Program-made: the position numbers and the translations under genes
Shown: in pieces, positions 1 through 11,039 of the stretch
Numbering within the stretch: the stretch's first letter is position 1
Layout: every line of letters starts with the position of its first letter
Source of the DNA: Rebecca billardiae RCC1528
Taxonomy: Eukaryota > Haptophyta
Assembly: GCA_965240325.2 (NCBI GenBank)
Contig: OZ251226.1
Coordinates: 372,001-436,000, forward strand
Length of the DNA stretch: 64,000 nt
Direction of reading: 5' to 3'
The notes under the pieces: model-generated
Database searches by the model: none
What the model saw: the letters and a program-made list of their open reading frames with translations, nothing else
What the model was told of the DNA's origin: nothing

Positions 1-1
1 C

Positions 2-928
2 TCGTCCCGACTGCGCGACGAGGCGCTGCCCGTGCGCGCAGGTGAGCAGGTGCTGCACATTGCGATGGCAGCCAGCCCGATTCGCCGCGCCACGTCCGCA
101 CTCGGCGAGATCATTCGGTGGGCATCCAATTCCAAGCAGTACGAGCTGCGCGCGGGCACGCGCGCGCAGCTGCCCTCGTCCCGCTTTCTCCTCAACGTCC
201 TCGGCTCCCGCCGCCGCGCCGAGCTCAAGGCCATGCATCCGGGCGGCGTGCGAGAGTGGCCGACCGCCGTGTTTGACGAGATCCTGAGCAGGATCGAGGC
301 CGAGCACGACGATTGGCTGCTCGCAGGGCTCGGGCCGCGCCGTGCGGATGTCCTGCGCTTCATCGCGGCGGCGTGTCGCGCGGCTGTAGGCGTGGGCTCC
401 GCGCGCGACGAGCTGCGCACGCTGGAGCACCGCGAGGAGCCCAGAGTGCGCGCCTTCTTGCACGCGGTCGAGTGCTCGTACGCCTTCTTCTCCGCCAAGC
501 ACGCGCTCAGCGCGACCGTGCACGCAATCTCGAGCTTCGATGCCAACGCGCGCGCGCTGGCGCCGACTGAGCAGTACCTGGCTCGGGGTCCGACGATGAC
601 ACAGCGCGTGACGCCGCGGGCGCAACGCCTCATCCACAGCGAGGCGCTGCGCGAGGAGCTCGAGGCGACACTTCACTCGGCGGGCATGGCGGCCACAGTG
701 CGGCGCTGCGGCCTCCCCGGCCGTGCCAATAAAGCGCGAGACAAGGGTAAGGGCTCGGTCAGCTTCACGCACGCTCGCGACGAGCTGCTCTGGGACCGGC
801 CCGAGTTGATGCAGATGGTGTGCAGAGCGTTCATCCAGGACTTTGTGTGCTTTGGATACGAGCTGCCGCCTGCATGCAACGACACGCTGCATCCAGGCTG
901 GAGGTGTCCGCCCGCCTCGTCCAGCTGA
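2..928 (+). CDS. 3' part of an unassigned protein with a sulfotransferase-like tail
   Basis: The reading frame is open from the left edge of the window to a stop at 926-928, so the true start lies outside. About 300 residues are visible, of ordinary composition with no low-complexity runs, which argues for real coding. The C-terminus carries the pattern LLWDRPELMQ followed by IQDFVCFGYELPPAC. This resembles the last helix and Phe-Gly-Tyr tail of eukaryotic carbohydrate sulfotransferases, but I cannot see the PAPS-binding loops, so the assignment is only a suggestion. The sequence around 37-48 contains CAG/GTGAGC, which could be an exon border; if so, residues before it belong to another frame. 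A simple (TA)n tract and then a repeat element follow the stop, so this is the end of the gene. Confidence 0.45.
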   Translation, partial: SSRLRDEALPVRAGEQVLHIAMAASPIRRATSALGEIIRWASNSKQYELRAGTRAQLPSSRFLLNVLGSRRRAELKAMHPGGVREWPTAVFDEILSRIEAEHDDWLLAGLGPRRADVLRFIAAACRAAVGVGSARDELRTLEHREEPRVRAFLHAVECSYAFFSAKHALSATVHAISSFDANARALAPTEQYLARGPTMTQRVTPRAQRLIHSEALREELEATLHSAGMAATVRRCGLPGRANKARDKGKGSVSFTHARDELLWDRPELMQMVCRAFIQDFVCFGYELPPACNDTLHPGWRCPPASSS

Positions 929-981
929 CGCGCCGTCGTTTGTTTGCTGGCTGAGGATGATATATATGAAAAAAATCATCG

Positions 982-1018
982 CATATATATATATATATAT
1001 ATTGACGATATATATATT
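982..1018. repeat. AT-dinucleotide tract
   Basis: Two runs of alternating T and A separated by a short TTGACG interruption. They directly abut the left end of the repeat element that follows. AT-rich DNA also flanks the same element end near 29673 and 42243, suggesting a target preference. Confidence 0.8.
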
Positions 1019-3192
1019 ATGGCCCGCGGTGCAGGGCGGAGCGCGTAGCGTGGAGCCCCGCCGGGGGCCCTCACTACGTTGTCAAAAAGCAGATCTTTTG
1101 ATCAAAGAAAAGGGGACGGGGGACGATTTTGAGGGCTGTTGGAGGGTGAGTTTTCGCTTTTTCGAGGGGTACATTCGCCCATTGCTCTGCATTAGCAAGA
1201 CGCGATTGACGAAATAGCCGCGCCCGGGCCATTTCGCATATGTCGATGGACGGACGTGCATTTGTCAGTATATCTGGGTGAACGAATCTGCGATTTGTTG
1301 TAAATCTTCATAGCATATTGCCAAATAGGACGAGGACCCAGCGCGTGCGCTGGAGGTCCTGGGCTCCTGGCAAAAAGTCTTCGTCAAGTACTCAACTTTA
1401 CTAACGACGAACCTTTATTGCGCGCTGCCAAATTACTCAACTTTACACCTGAATGACCCCAGTGGGCGGAAATGGCCATATCTCCCGGAGATCGGGAGTA
1501 CTCACACGTGTGAGTCATGTTTCGTCCTTTTTTCCGAGACGTTGATTGGTCAAACGCTCAGCATTCTATGTCCACAATTCCATATCGACACAACACAACT
1601 CCTACCAACCTGTGTACTAAAAACCTTGGGTTAGCTGCACAACGACCAATCATTATCAGCGCGCAGCGAGCGGAGAGACTCGAAAACCGAGAATCACTCA
1701 CGCATTTACTATGATGTTTGCTCTTCGCCCATGCCAACTTTGCTATTGACAAAAACGCAGCGGCTTGGTTACGACCCATAGAAAGACGACCACCAATCAG
1801 CACACAGCAAACGAGACAACCTTCACTTTCGAGCGGGCGAAAGGAGCTTTGGCCTTCAACCCGCAGGCATATGCGTTCTGGCGCTGGCCTTCGTTCGGCG
1901 CCCGAGCATCATCGGTAGACGTGTGGCGTGCCGGCCCACGGTCCGCCGCCCTCGCCCTGCTCATCTTCATCGTCTCCTCATCCTCCTCGTCGTCCGCGCC
2001 GCCGCCGTGCGCCAGCGCCTCCGCCAGCGCGGCGCCGCGCAGGTGCTCGCGGAACAGCGCGACGGCGCCAGAGCGCGCCGGCCGGCGTGGCGCCGGCGGG
2101 CGGGCGCGCGGCGCTCAGCGCGGTGCCGAGCAGCCCGCCGAGCGCGCGCAGCTGCGCACCCGCCGGCAGCTCGAGCAGCGCCGCGTGGCACGCGCCCGCG
2201 CCGGCGGCGCCGAGCTCCGCGCACAGCACGGACAGCCCTCGTGCCCACGCCGCCGCGCGCCCGCCCGCGCCCGCGGCGTGCAGCGCGCCGAGCGCGGCGC
2301 CGAGCGCGGCGCGCGCTGCGGACGTGTCGGCGGCGCACAGCGCACCCGCCGCCGCGCCCAGTGCACACGCGGCACACGCGAGCAGCTTGAGCACGCTCGC
2401 GCATGCCAACTGCGAGTGCGGAGGCGCTGGGCGCCGAGCTGGCGAAGCGCGGCGCCGAGCTCGACGCGCTGCGCAACGCGGAGACGGACGCGCTGGGCGC
2501 GCGTGGCGCCCTCGTCGCGACGCCCCGTGCAGCAGCTCGAGCAGCCAGCTGTGGAGTAGACGGCCGTCGAGGCGATCGGCGCCGGGCGCCAGCGCGCACG
2601 GGCTCAGCCCGTGCCGCTGGCTCGGGCCGCCGCAGCCGTCTTCGAGGCCGACGCGGCGGAGGAGGCGGCGGGCGAGCACGGCGGCGCGGTGGAGCAGGCG
2701 CGCACGCGCGGCGGCAGGCGCGACGCGCCGCTCGCCTCGTTCCACCCCGAGCTCCGCTCGGTCTCGGTGCGCGGCTGCCGGCAGCGCAGGCCGGGGCAGC
2801 ACTGCGCGGCGCGCGCTCTCGCTCCGTCTGCCGGCACGAGGTGCGCCGGCTGAGTGAGCGACCAGCGGCCCGTCGTCGAGCGCATGGCGCCGCGCGAGCA
2901 CGTCAAGCAGACTGTGCGCCCGCACGCGCGCACGCGCTGGCCCGCGCCGCGCGGCGCCTATCGCCCTGCCTGCGCGCGCGCGCCGCCCCGCGGCGGCCGC
3001 TTCCCCGCGCGGCGGCCCGCCGGCGACAGTCCTCGGCCCGCCGGCCCGGTGGGCGGTAACTGAGTTGTGGCGGTGGCAGCTCCGAGGCAAACGAACTGTT
3101 ACACATGTCCGACTGAGACAGCAGCCGACGGAGGGTGCACCGCGGGCCCCTAACTGCGTTGGTTCTACGGAAGGACCGCGGAACGCGGTCAT
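1019..3192 (+). mobile_element. Non-autonomous repeat element, copy I (ATGGCCCGCGG ... GCGGTCAT ends)
   Basis: The left end begins ATGGCCCGCGGTGCAGGGCG and the right end finishes with a small hairpin, GACCGCGGAACGCGGTC, followed by AT. Both ends read inward as ATG(G/A)CC..GCG, an imperfect terminal inverted repeat. A subterminal pair GGCCCGCGGTGCA / TGCACCGCGGGCC lies at 1021 and about 3136. The left 430 bases and the right 800 bases recur in inverted orientation at 40677-42243. The AT-rich part at 1450-1900 has no recognised gene. The GC-rich part at 1928-3100 reads as Ala/Arg-rich sequence in every frame, with a short heptad-like stretch (ALGAELAKRGAELDALR) near 2424. I see no transposase and no convincing target-site duplication. 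Boundaries come from comparing copies. Confidence 0.6.
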
Positions 3193-3557
3193 ATTAATAG
3201 TATATGTGATCGATGGTCGTGACGGGCTCTGCGCGCGCATCGTCAATGTCATCCGAGCAGCATCAATATGACTAGCCTGCTATGATGAGTCGGGGTGGCG
3301 GTCGCGTGATGACGACTCGTCGTACTGACGATGACGATATGTAGCAGTCGCGAATTTATATATTAGTTTTGCACGCGCGTAGCTAACGTCGTAACTAAGT
3401 ACGACTACTCACGAGACCGAGTCAGTATAGTGACGATGCTGATGATGACGATGAGGTATAGTCGTACACGACGCTGATGCTGCTGATGCTCGAAAGATAC
3501 ATCGGCAGCGCGCGCAGTACGTACGTAGTGTGACGTCACTCGTCGTAGCAGTATTCA
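3193..3557. other. Intergenic, no gene seen
   Basis: The stretch is rich in GATGACGA-like and TGATGCTGATG-like imperfect short repeats and has no open frame of note. It separates the right end of repeat element copy I from the 3' end of the GT61 gene. Confidence 0.6.
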
Positions 3558-5174
3558 CTAGAAGTCGGCGCCGCCGCCACCACTGCGTGTAGTCGTCGAG
3601 TTAGTCGTCACCGAGTAGCGCTCGATCGCTCTCAAGACCCGTGGCAGCAGCACATGCTCGAGGTCGGTCGTGTTCACAAAGGACATGCAGCTCGAGTCGA
3701 ACTTCCACTTGCCGAACTCCGTGCACGAGTCGACGTGGCCGGCAGCATAGTGCATGTTCGCGGCGAGCGCGATTGGCAAGTGACCCGTATCCTGGCCCAA
3801 CCGGAAGGAGCGGTGGAAGAGCTCAATCAGTGCAGCGTTGCGCCGCAGGAAGATGCTGTTGGACAGGGCCTGGCCGTGCACGCCGATCATCACGCGCGCG
3901 CCGGCGGCAAGGTGCACTTGCCCGCAGTAGTCGAGGTCTCCAAACGTGGCGAAGCGCACGGCGAGCTTCTTGGAGTCCTTGGCGAAGCGCGCAGCCACGC
4001 GCTCAAGCGCACCGCGCACCTCGGCGAGGTTGCTCACGGCGCGCGAGCCGTTGACTGTGCCGCGCCAGTACGGCTCGTGCGTCCGTACCTCGAAGAGGAT
4101 GTACTGCGTCTCCCGGTGCGGAGACACGTGGCAATAGGCGTACGCGCGCTCGCGCAGCACGTCGAAGGCGCGTTGGTCTGCGGAGTACCTGGAGAACTTC
4201 TGAGCGACCGCCTCGAAGCAAAGCTGCACCGGCGGAGCCTTCGCACGCGCCGCCGGTGCCCTGCTTCCGCCGCTGCCTGTGCGCGTGTCGGCCGCGAGCG
4301 CCTCGCGCGCCAGGTCGTAGATCGAGACTGGCGGCACGCCCGTCGGTGGCTGCTGGTGCTTCGGCTTCGAATCGGCCGCCAGCCCGATGAGCGTCTGCAG
4401 CAGCGCGTGCGGAAGCTGTGCACGCAGGTGCTCCAGCGGCCAGCCTCGGATCTGTGTGGGGCCCCTCATCGTGTCGAGCGCGACCATGCGCTCGATCGGG
4501 ACGCGCAGGACGCTGTGCACGTGCAGCATGGCGACAATGTCGCGATTGAAGTGGTTCAGGTTGGTCGAGTGCTTCTCCGCCATCAGCAGCGTCAGCCCGC
4601 GAAACCAGCGGGTCGTGACCCTGCCCTGCGACGTGTTTGCGGGCGCTGCAGCCGCTGCAGACGGAGGCGGTGTCCCAGCAGTCGGCATTGGGTCGGGGTC
4701 GGGATCAGCCCTGTGGTCAAGTTTGTAGCAATACGGATGCTGCAGAAGCACCACGCGCTGTGGGACGGCGCACGGCACGAGCTGGCGCATCTCCTCGACC
4801 CACACTCCGTGGTAGCCAAACGTTGACTGGCCGTTCGCGATGCAGGTGCTTCGAACCCGTCCATTTCTTTGGACTTTCAGGCGGTATCGGCGCCATTGTA
4901 ACCCCGACCGCTGCACCGCCACGCACACCTTCGTCGTGACCAGCACCTTCTCCTCTTGAAAGAGGCGCTCCACCGAAGGCAGCGAGGAATGGTTGTTCGC
5001 CGAGAGGAAGTCAACGATGCGCGAGCTCACAGACGCATTCGCTGCAGGGTGCAAGAGGCATGCCGGGTGCTCAGACCGTTCGCTTCTCACTTGCGCCTCG
5101 AGAGGCCATTGGACCACGGCGAGCAGCAACACATGAAGATGACATACCACGGGGCGTCTCCGCATGGCCACCAT
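3558..5174 (-). CDS. GT61-family (DUF563-type) glycosyltransferase, secretory
   Basis: A single-exon frame of 538 residues. Residues about 9-27 are hydrophobic (HLHVLLLAVVQWPLEAQV), consistent with a signal peptide or type II membrane anchor, so it probably acts in the ER or Golgi lumen. The C-terminal third has the GT61 signature: FATFGDLDYCGQVHLA, then RVMIGVHGQALSNSIFL and AALIELFH at about residues 405-455. In this family (plant xylosyl/arabinosyltransferases, animal EOGT) the conserved HG.GL.N segment lies in the sugar-nucleotide-binding lobe. Several N-glycosylation sequons (NAS, NHS, NGS, NTT) and scattered cysteines fit a lumenal protein. A proline/alanine linker lies near residues 160-185. 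The donor and acceptor sugars cannot be predicted. The start at 5174 has a second in-frame ATG three codons on. It is divergent from an F-box-like frame starting near 5262, leaving under 100 bases for both 5' regions. Confidence 0.75.
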   Translation of the reverse strand: MVAMRRRPVVCHLHVLLLAVVQWPLEAQVRSERSEHPACLLHPAANASVSSRIVDFLSANNHSSLPSVERLFQEEKVLVTTKVCVAVQRSGLQWRRYRLKVQRNGRVRSTCIANGQSTFGYHGVWVEEMRQLVPCAVPQRVVLLQHPYCYKLDHRADPDPDPMPTAGTPPPSAAAAAPANTSQGRVTTRWFRGLTLLMAEKHSTNLNHFNRDIVAMLHVHSVLRVPIERMVALDTMRGPTQIRGWPLEHLRAQLPHALLQTLIGLAADSKPKHQQPPTGVPPVSIYDLAREALAADTRTGSGGSRAPAARAKAPPVQLCFEAVAQKFSRYSADQRAFDVLRERAYAYCHVSPHRETQYILFEVRTHEPYWRGTVNGSRAVSNLAEVRGALERVAARFAKDSKKLAVRFATFGDLDYCGQVHLAAGARVMIGVHGQALSNSIFLRRNAALIELFHRSFRLGQDTGHLPIALAANMHYAAGHVDSCTEFGKWKFDSSCMSFVNTTDLEHVLLPRVLRAIERYSVTTNSTTTRSGGGGADF

Positions 5175-5261
5175 CGTCGGCTGGGGGCGGCAAATCCGGT
5201 GCAGGAGCCGGTCATCCGCCCCGGCGGCGGGAAGCTGGAGAGGCGCGCGAACTTGACCACG

Positions 5262-5414
5262 ATGGCGATGAGGATGACGCGAGACTGCCCACGCGCGGCG
5301 CGTGAATCAGCTGCAACGCTGCTACTCTTCGTGCTGCCCATCGAGTTGACCGCGCACCTGCTCTCATTCCTGGAGCCATGCGCCCTCGCCGCCGCGAACG
5401 GCGCCGAGTACTGA
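5262..5414 (+). CDS. F-box-like N-terminal fragment
   Basis: A short frame begins MAMRMTRD and contains LPIELTAHLLSFLEPCALAA, which fits the first two helices of an F-box (LP.EL...ILSFL....L). F-box proteins link substrates to SCF ubiquitin ligases. It stops at 5412-5414. Beyond the TGA the same frame stays open to 5582 and reads as an ordinary Arg/His/Glu-rich helix, so the stop may be a mutation, a sequencing error, or sit near an unseen intron; a GT..AG stretch spanning it is only about 20 bases long and would shift the frame. Without more of the domain this could be a remnant. It shares its 5' region with the GT61 gene on the other strand. Confidence 0.3.
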   Translation: MAMRMTRDCPRAARESAATLLLFVLPIELTAHLLSFLEPCALAAANGAEY

Positions 5415-5655
5415 GTACGGCCCTTAGCTGAGTGTGCGCTGCGCAAGCGAGCGCACGACCGCGGGCACGAGCATGTGATGCCCACGGTACTACCTCGCGA
5501 CGTGCGCACACGGAGCGAGGAGCTCTTTGCGCGCGAGCGCGTGCTCGACTGGCACGTGCGCAAGCCTCATTCCGCACTCTGATCGTCGGTCACTCGGTGG
5601 CCGCCAGTGGGGCGCCGTGTAATCGGCGGGTGACGGCGCGCATCCGCCGATCTAA

Positions 5656-8600
5656 TCATGCCACCGGCTGCTCAGCTGGCCCGGAGATGCCGGCTCTGAT
5701 GATGCCTAAGCGGCGGCGGCGGCGACGACGTATCATCGCTACCATGCGGCGATACTCGACACTGTTGTAGCAGGAGAGCACACGCGCCGCCCGCGTGGTG
5801 CGGTGGTGCAGCCGCAGGAGCTGCAGGCTCCTGCCGGCAGCCATGGTCACGCGCCAGCGCCGAGCAGGGCGCCGCAGAGGCTGGTGGCGCGCTCGGCGCG
5901 GGGGCTCGGTGGCAGAGCGCACCGCCAGCAAGGCGCGCGAGACCGCTCGCCGCGTCTTGCGGTCCTGTAGCTCCAGGGAGCCCGTCGCCAGCGGCGCGGC
6001 GCATCTCTGCGGCAGGAGGGGCTCGTGAGGCGGGCGCGCGCGCGCGTTCGGCGCGGCCGGTGCGTCTGCTTGTGCGGCACAGCTCGCGGCCGGCAGTGCC
6101 CGCGTGGCGCAGGAGGCGATGGGCGCGCCGCGCGCCCTGTCCGTGCGATCCACCTGCAGCTCCGCCAGCGCAGCCACGCTGTCAAGCACCAGGCCCCGCG
6201 CACGCAGATCTGCGACCAGCTCGGACACGCCAGGTGGCGTGGGCGCGGCCGCGCCGGGCGCGCCGGGCGCGCCGGGCGCGCCGGGCGCGCCGGGCGCGCC
6301 GGCCGCGCCGCCCAGGAACGGTGGCGCATCACACTCGGCCGTCACAGGCGCGGCCGCTACGGCGGCGGCGCTTGCGCACCCCGAGCGCAGGAGCGTCTCA
6401 GCGTGAGCGAGGAGGATCAGCGTCGACTGCGCGCGCGTGAGCGCCACGTTGATGCGACGAAAGTCTCGGAGGAAGCCGACACTGCCGCCGTGCGCGCCGC
6501 TGCCGCCGCGCGCGCCGCTGCCGCTCCGGTGCGCGGCGGGCGCGCGCACGAAGGAGACGAGGACGATGCGCGCCTCCCCGCCCTGGAACGAGTCGACCGT
6601 CGCCACCGAGACCGACCGCAGGCCCGCCGCGCCCAGCCGCGCGCGGATGAGCTCCACCTGAGCGCGATAGAAAGTGATCACTCCGACTTGAGCTGCGAGC
6701 GCGCGTGCGCGTGCGCGTGCGCGTGCCAGCGGCCGCGCGTGCGAGCGGTCGCGGAGGGAGGGGCGGGGAGGGCGCGGGGTCCGCATAGACGGGGCGCGAG
6801 CGAGCGCGTGAGCGAGGGATGGAGGGGCGCTCGCGACTCAGAGCGAGTGGTGGCGCGCGCGGGGCGGTGTGTGTGTGTGTGCGTGCGTGCGTGTGTGTGT
6901 GTGTGCCGATGGGACCCTTGGCGGCGCGGCAGCAGGGGCGACGGGCGATGGCCGCACGGCGCGGCGCGGGCGCACGCTCCGGGGGCTGCGCGCCGACCCC
7001 GCGCCGTGGCCGCGACGGCCGGGGCCGCGTGCTGGCGCGCGCGCAACGCGGCAGCGCGCGCCGCGCGGCGTTGGCGCGCACTCCGGTCCTCCACCGCCAC
7101 GCCCCAGCGCGTGCGCAGCGCGCTGAGCACGGCCACGGCCAGCTCGGCCTCCGCCTCGTTGCACAGAGAGCCGCGCGCGCGCGCGTCGGCGCGCTGCGCG
7201 CCGTGCGCCACGTCCAACAGTCGGAGAGGCCCCAGCGCGGCTGGGGCGTGCCCCACGTGCCACGGCTCGGGCGCGCGGCCCAGGACCGACGGCGCCGTCT
7301 CGAGGCGGACGGCCGGGTAGTAGGCGCGCGCGGGCCACTCGACCACCTCCGCGTGCATGCGGTACTGCGTGCGCAGGGCTGTGTACTCGTGCGGACAGTC
7401 GGCGCGCTGCATCAGCCGCGCCATCAGCGAGCGGCCGAGCCCCGCGCGCGCCGCCGCCGCCGAGAACACCAGCGCCGGCAGCTGGCACGGGTCGCCCACC
7501 AGCAGCAGCACGCGCGGCGGGCACGCCGCCACCGGTATCAGCGTCTCAGGCTCAACCGCCTGCGCCGCCTCGTCGACGAGCAGCAGCGAGCATCCGGCAG
7601 AGGCGGCGCCGCCGTCGCGGCCGGAGCGCGGCGCGCACGCCTCGCGCACGAGCGCGCGGCCCGCGGACGCGAGGGTGCAGAAGAGGAACTGCGAGGTGCG
7701 CACGAGCTCGGCGCTCAGGCCGGCCGCCGCGGCCGTCTCTCGGGCGCGGCGCTCGCGAGCGTGCCCGCCCGGCGCTCGGCCAGGGTCTCTCACGCCATCG
7801 TCGCTGTCGCGGTCGTCGTCGTCGTCGCCGGCGCCGTCGTCGTCGTCGTCGCCGTCGCCGCCGTCGTCGCCCTCCGCCGGCTCCTGCTCGCCCGCCTCTG
7901 CCGCCCAGCCGGTGGCGTTGGCCGCGTGCGCGCCGGCGGCACCGGCTGGCGCGGCACGGCCATCCAGCCAGCTCGCGGGCCCGCCACCGCCGCCGCCGCC
8001 GCCGCACGCCGCGGCGGCGAGCGCGCCACCGGCGGCTGGCGACTCTGCGACGGATGCGCGTGCGAGCGCGGCATCGCAATCGAGCGCGGCGCTGAGCACA
8101 GCCGCGGCGGCCGGCGCCGCGCCGCCGCCGCCGCGCTCGCGCTCGGCGCACGGCCAGCGCCGCAGCGTGCGCCGCAGCGCGCGCATCGGCGTGCGCAGCG
8201 CCGCATGCCAGAGCATCGGCGCGTGCGCGCGCACGCGCGCGCGCAGCGCCTCCAGAGCGCTCAAGGCGAGCGCGCACGCCTCACGCAGCGAGCGCCCAGC
8301 GGCCGGCCGTACGAGTGGGCCCGGCGGCGGCGGCGAGGCGCGCTCGGCGCGCGGCGGGCCTCGTGCCGGCGCGTGCGCGGACGGTGGACGCGGCGCCGGC
8401 AGCGCCGCCAACGCGGCGCGCAGCTCCGCGCGCGCCCGCCCGGCCCAGCCATGCACCCACACGCTGCGCGCGGCAGCGCTCATCATCCCGACGTCGCCGC
8501 CTGAGCGCCCGGCCGCCCCAGCCTCCGAGGCGTGATCGCCGCCGGGGGCGGCAGTGGCCCCCGATGAGCGCGGACGAGGGTGCCCGGCGCTCGTGTCGCT

Positions 8601-8841
8601 CGCCGCCTCGCGCCGGGGCGCGCCGTGCGTGTGCGGAGCGCGCGCGCCCGCCTCAGGGCCGCGCTCTTCGACGCCGACCAGAATGGCGAGTGCGGACGGC
8701 GGCGGGCAGCGCGCGGGGCGCAGCGACGGCCTCGGCTCGGGCCAAGCGGGCGCGGCGGCGCCCTCCGCGCCGCCGGCCGCGGCTCGGCCGTCAGCGCCGC
8801 CGGGCGTCGGTGCGAGATTGGAGTCGAGATGGCCGCCGCGC

Positions 8842-8903
<62 letters not shown>

Positions 8904-10454
8904 TGTGGGCATTGGTGTGGGCAGCTCGACCGCCTGGAGGATCCGGCCGAGCAGCAGCTGGACGGCGGCGTTCGACGGCGCGCACACCGTGACGCGCGGC
9001 GGCGCGGCGGGCAGCGACGGGGCCCCAGCGGCAGGACCGGCGCTCCGCGTGCGCCGCCGAGCCGTCGGCGCAGGCAGCCGCGCGGCTGCGGCACACAGAA
9101 GGGCGACCAGCATGGTCGTCTTGCCTGTGCCCGGCGGGCCCTGGATGAGCAAGAGCTGCTGCTGCTGCCGCTGCGGCGGTGGCAGCTGCGGCTGCGGCTG
9201 CGGCCGTGCATGCCCGGCGCCAGCGGGCGCGTGCGCCCAGTCGCAGCCCGCTGCGGCGCACGCCGCCAACACTCTGTCCACAGCCGCGCACTGAGAGCCA
9301 TTGAGCGCGTGCCGCGTGCGCGCCGCCGCGCTGCGCAGAGCAGCTGCGCGCGCGCGCAGGGCGCGCCGACTCTCCTCGTCGTCCTCGTCCTCGTCCTCGT
9401 CCTCCTGCTGCGCCGCACCCGCCGCCGCCTCCCTCGCTGCCGCCTCCTCGGCTGCTCCCCCGCTGCCGAGCCGCTCGTCCACGTGCATGCGCTCTGCCAT
9501 GGCCTCAGCCTGGGGTGCAACCGCCAGCTCAGCGCCGCTCGGTGCCGGCTGTGCCCGGCCCCTGCCCATGAGCTCCGGGCCGGGGGCGCGGGCGTGCGCA
9601 TCCTGCACGGAGATCTGCATCGGGCCAGAGCCGTCCTCGCCGGCGCTGTCCTCCCCATCGCAGCTCCCCTCGTCGCCGTTGCCGCCGTTGCCGCCGTCGC
9701 CGCCGCTACCATCGCTGCTGCCGCTACCGCCACCATCGCTGCTGCCGCTTACAAAGCGCGTGTGACGCGCGGCCTGCACACCCAGCAGCGCGCGCTCGAA
9801 AGGCAGGCGCGTGCCCAGCCGCTCGATCGCCGCCCACATGCGCTGGCACGCGAGGAGCGAGCACAGCGGCCACGCACGCCACAGCGCGCCGCCACCGCCG
9901 CCGCCCCGAGCGCCGCTGCCACCGAGCTCCCGCGCGCCAGGCGCCGGAGGCGTAGGAAGCTCCGAGCAGCCCAGCTGCAGGGCGAGCCGCGCCGGCCCAG
10001 AGGCGCCCGTGGCGGCTGGGTGTACGATGGCCACGTGGAGCACGTCTTGGCTCGCGCGGATCGGCGTGATCTCCGCCGGCACGAGCAGAAAGCAGCCGCC
10101 GGCGCGCCGCGTGCGCGCCTGCTGAGGGCTTGGCCTGCTGCGAATCACAAAGATGTGCGCACCGCGCGTGCCGCCCGCCGTCGCCGGCCCCGCGTGCTCG
10201 AGGAGGAGGGGCCGAGCCGCCTCGCTCGCCGGACCCCGACCCGCCAGCACCGCACGGGCGGCATCGCTCACCATGTGCCTCGCCTCCTCGACCACCACAG
10301 CCTGGAACGCTGCGCGGTGCTCGGCGCGCGTCGCGAAGCACTCTGCGAGCGGGGCGAGCGGCACTGGCGGCGATTCGGCGAGGAGGTCGGGCAGCCCTCG
10401 CGCGAGCAGACGGCTCGTCAGGCTCGCGGCCGCCTGCTTGCGCCGCCGCCCCAT
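5656..10454 (-). CDS. Superfamily 1 helicase of the UPF1/Sen1 (senataxin) type
   Basis: Two exons: 10454-7082 and 6692-5656, joined over a 389-base GT-AG intron (GTGCGC donor, CGCAG acceptor). The join gives TQVGVITFYRAQV, the expected SF1B sequence, and about 1,469 residues. Motifs in order: Walker A GPPGTGKTT near residue 439 (about 9140), VTVCAPSNAAV, Walker B LLLVDEAAQAVEPET near 960, GDPCQLPALV, TQYRMH near 1030, VATVDSFQGGEARIVLVSF near 1152, and RRINVALTRAQ near 1205. These are diagnostic of UPF1/Sen1-like helicases acting on RNA or RNA:DNA hybrids. Acidic, glycine-rich and (Pro-Ala)n or (Gly-Ala-Pro)n spacers interrupt the core, and the Walker A to B distance is unusually long. I start at MGRRRKQAAASL (10454); the frame stays open to 10574 but that extension runs into a dispersed repeat. 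Which Sen1-like subfamily it belongs to is unresolved. Confidence 0.85.
6247..6305. repeat. GC-only 9-bp minisatellite inside helicase exon 2
   Basis: About six head-to-tail copies of GCGCCGGGC, read on the minus strand as (Gly-Ala-Pro)n near the end of the helicase. The period is a multiple of three, so copy-number change would keep the frame. Confidence 0.8.
6867..6905. repeat. (GT)n tract in the helicase intron
   Basis: Alternating G/T with two GCGT interruptions lies inside the intron at 6693-7081. Similar alternating purine-pyrimidine runs fill other introns in the window. Confidence 0.8.
8843..8903. repeat. (GGGCGC)n hexanucleotide repeat in helicase exon 1
   Basis: About nine or ten copies of GGGCGC, translated on the minus strand as (Pro-Ala)n between the Walker A region and the 1B-like insertion. 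It is in frame and likely length-variable. Confidence 0.8.
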
Positions 10455-10562
10455 GCAGCTGGGCACGCGCGCTCGCGCAGCGTCGCGCGGACGTGGACGC
10501 CGCGTGGTCCGTCTCAGCAGTCTCAGCAGCGCTCCTGATGGTGTTCTGTACTCTGCTGTACA

Positions 10563-10955
10563 CGCCTTAACCAAGTGTGCACGTTAAATCATAGTAAACT
10601 GTACCATCGCGCGCTTCATGGGCGGTGACAGTTGGCGGGCGTCAATCTCGCCTGCCTGAGCTGTGTGCGTCTCTTATTCTTAGTAAACTGTAAGGCGTGA
10701 TTAACGCCATCCAACACTGCACAAAGACACCGCCACAAAACAGACCGGCGCAGGCAGGTGAGGGGCGCGTTGCCGCACCTCGTCGAGGCGGCCATTGCAG
10801 CAAGCGGCCTCCCCGCGCTCGGAGGCACGCGCTCGAGAGCGCGCTCTGACACCGCCACACGCTGAGTGAGTGACACGGGGAGGGTGCTGCACCTGTCAGA
10901 AGACAGACAGAAGGCGTATCCCAGCCACCTCTAGCGAGAGTGCAGCCGCGCCAAT
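10563..10955 (+). repeat. Dispersed modular repeat, copy 1 (longest)
   Basis: Begins CGCCTTAACCAAGTGTGCAC and contains further modules: TTCATGGGCGGTGACAGTTG at 10616, GGCGTGATTAACGCC at about 10697, CAAACAGACCGGCG-like sequence with ATTGCAGCAAGCGGC, and GGAGGGTGCTGCACCT with a distal GAGTGCAGCCGCGCC. Subsets recur at 21085-21140, 22138-22320, 27351-27425 (reverse), 52107-52291 (reverse) and 61207-61250. No coding potential was recognised. It overlaps the upstream extension of the helicase frame. Confidence 0.65.
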
Positions 10956-11039
10956 TCAGTATAGTAGTAGTGATGTAGTGAGCAAAGTAAGACTGAGTTA
11001 GACCGTCGCGTCGGCGGTCGCGTAGTCAGCCGTAGTCTT

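Noticed and set aside
1978-3252. 424-residue minus-strand frame
   Set aside because: It lies inside repeat element copy I, matches broken sequence in copy III, and has no stable frame between copies.
5656-5800. Separate small gene in the Arg-rich helicase tail
   Set aside because: It is continuous with helicase exon 2, and the poly-Arg codons come from a GGC/CGG-rich tract.
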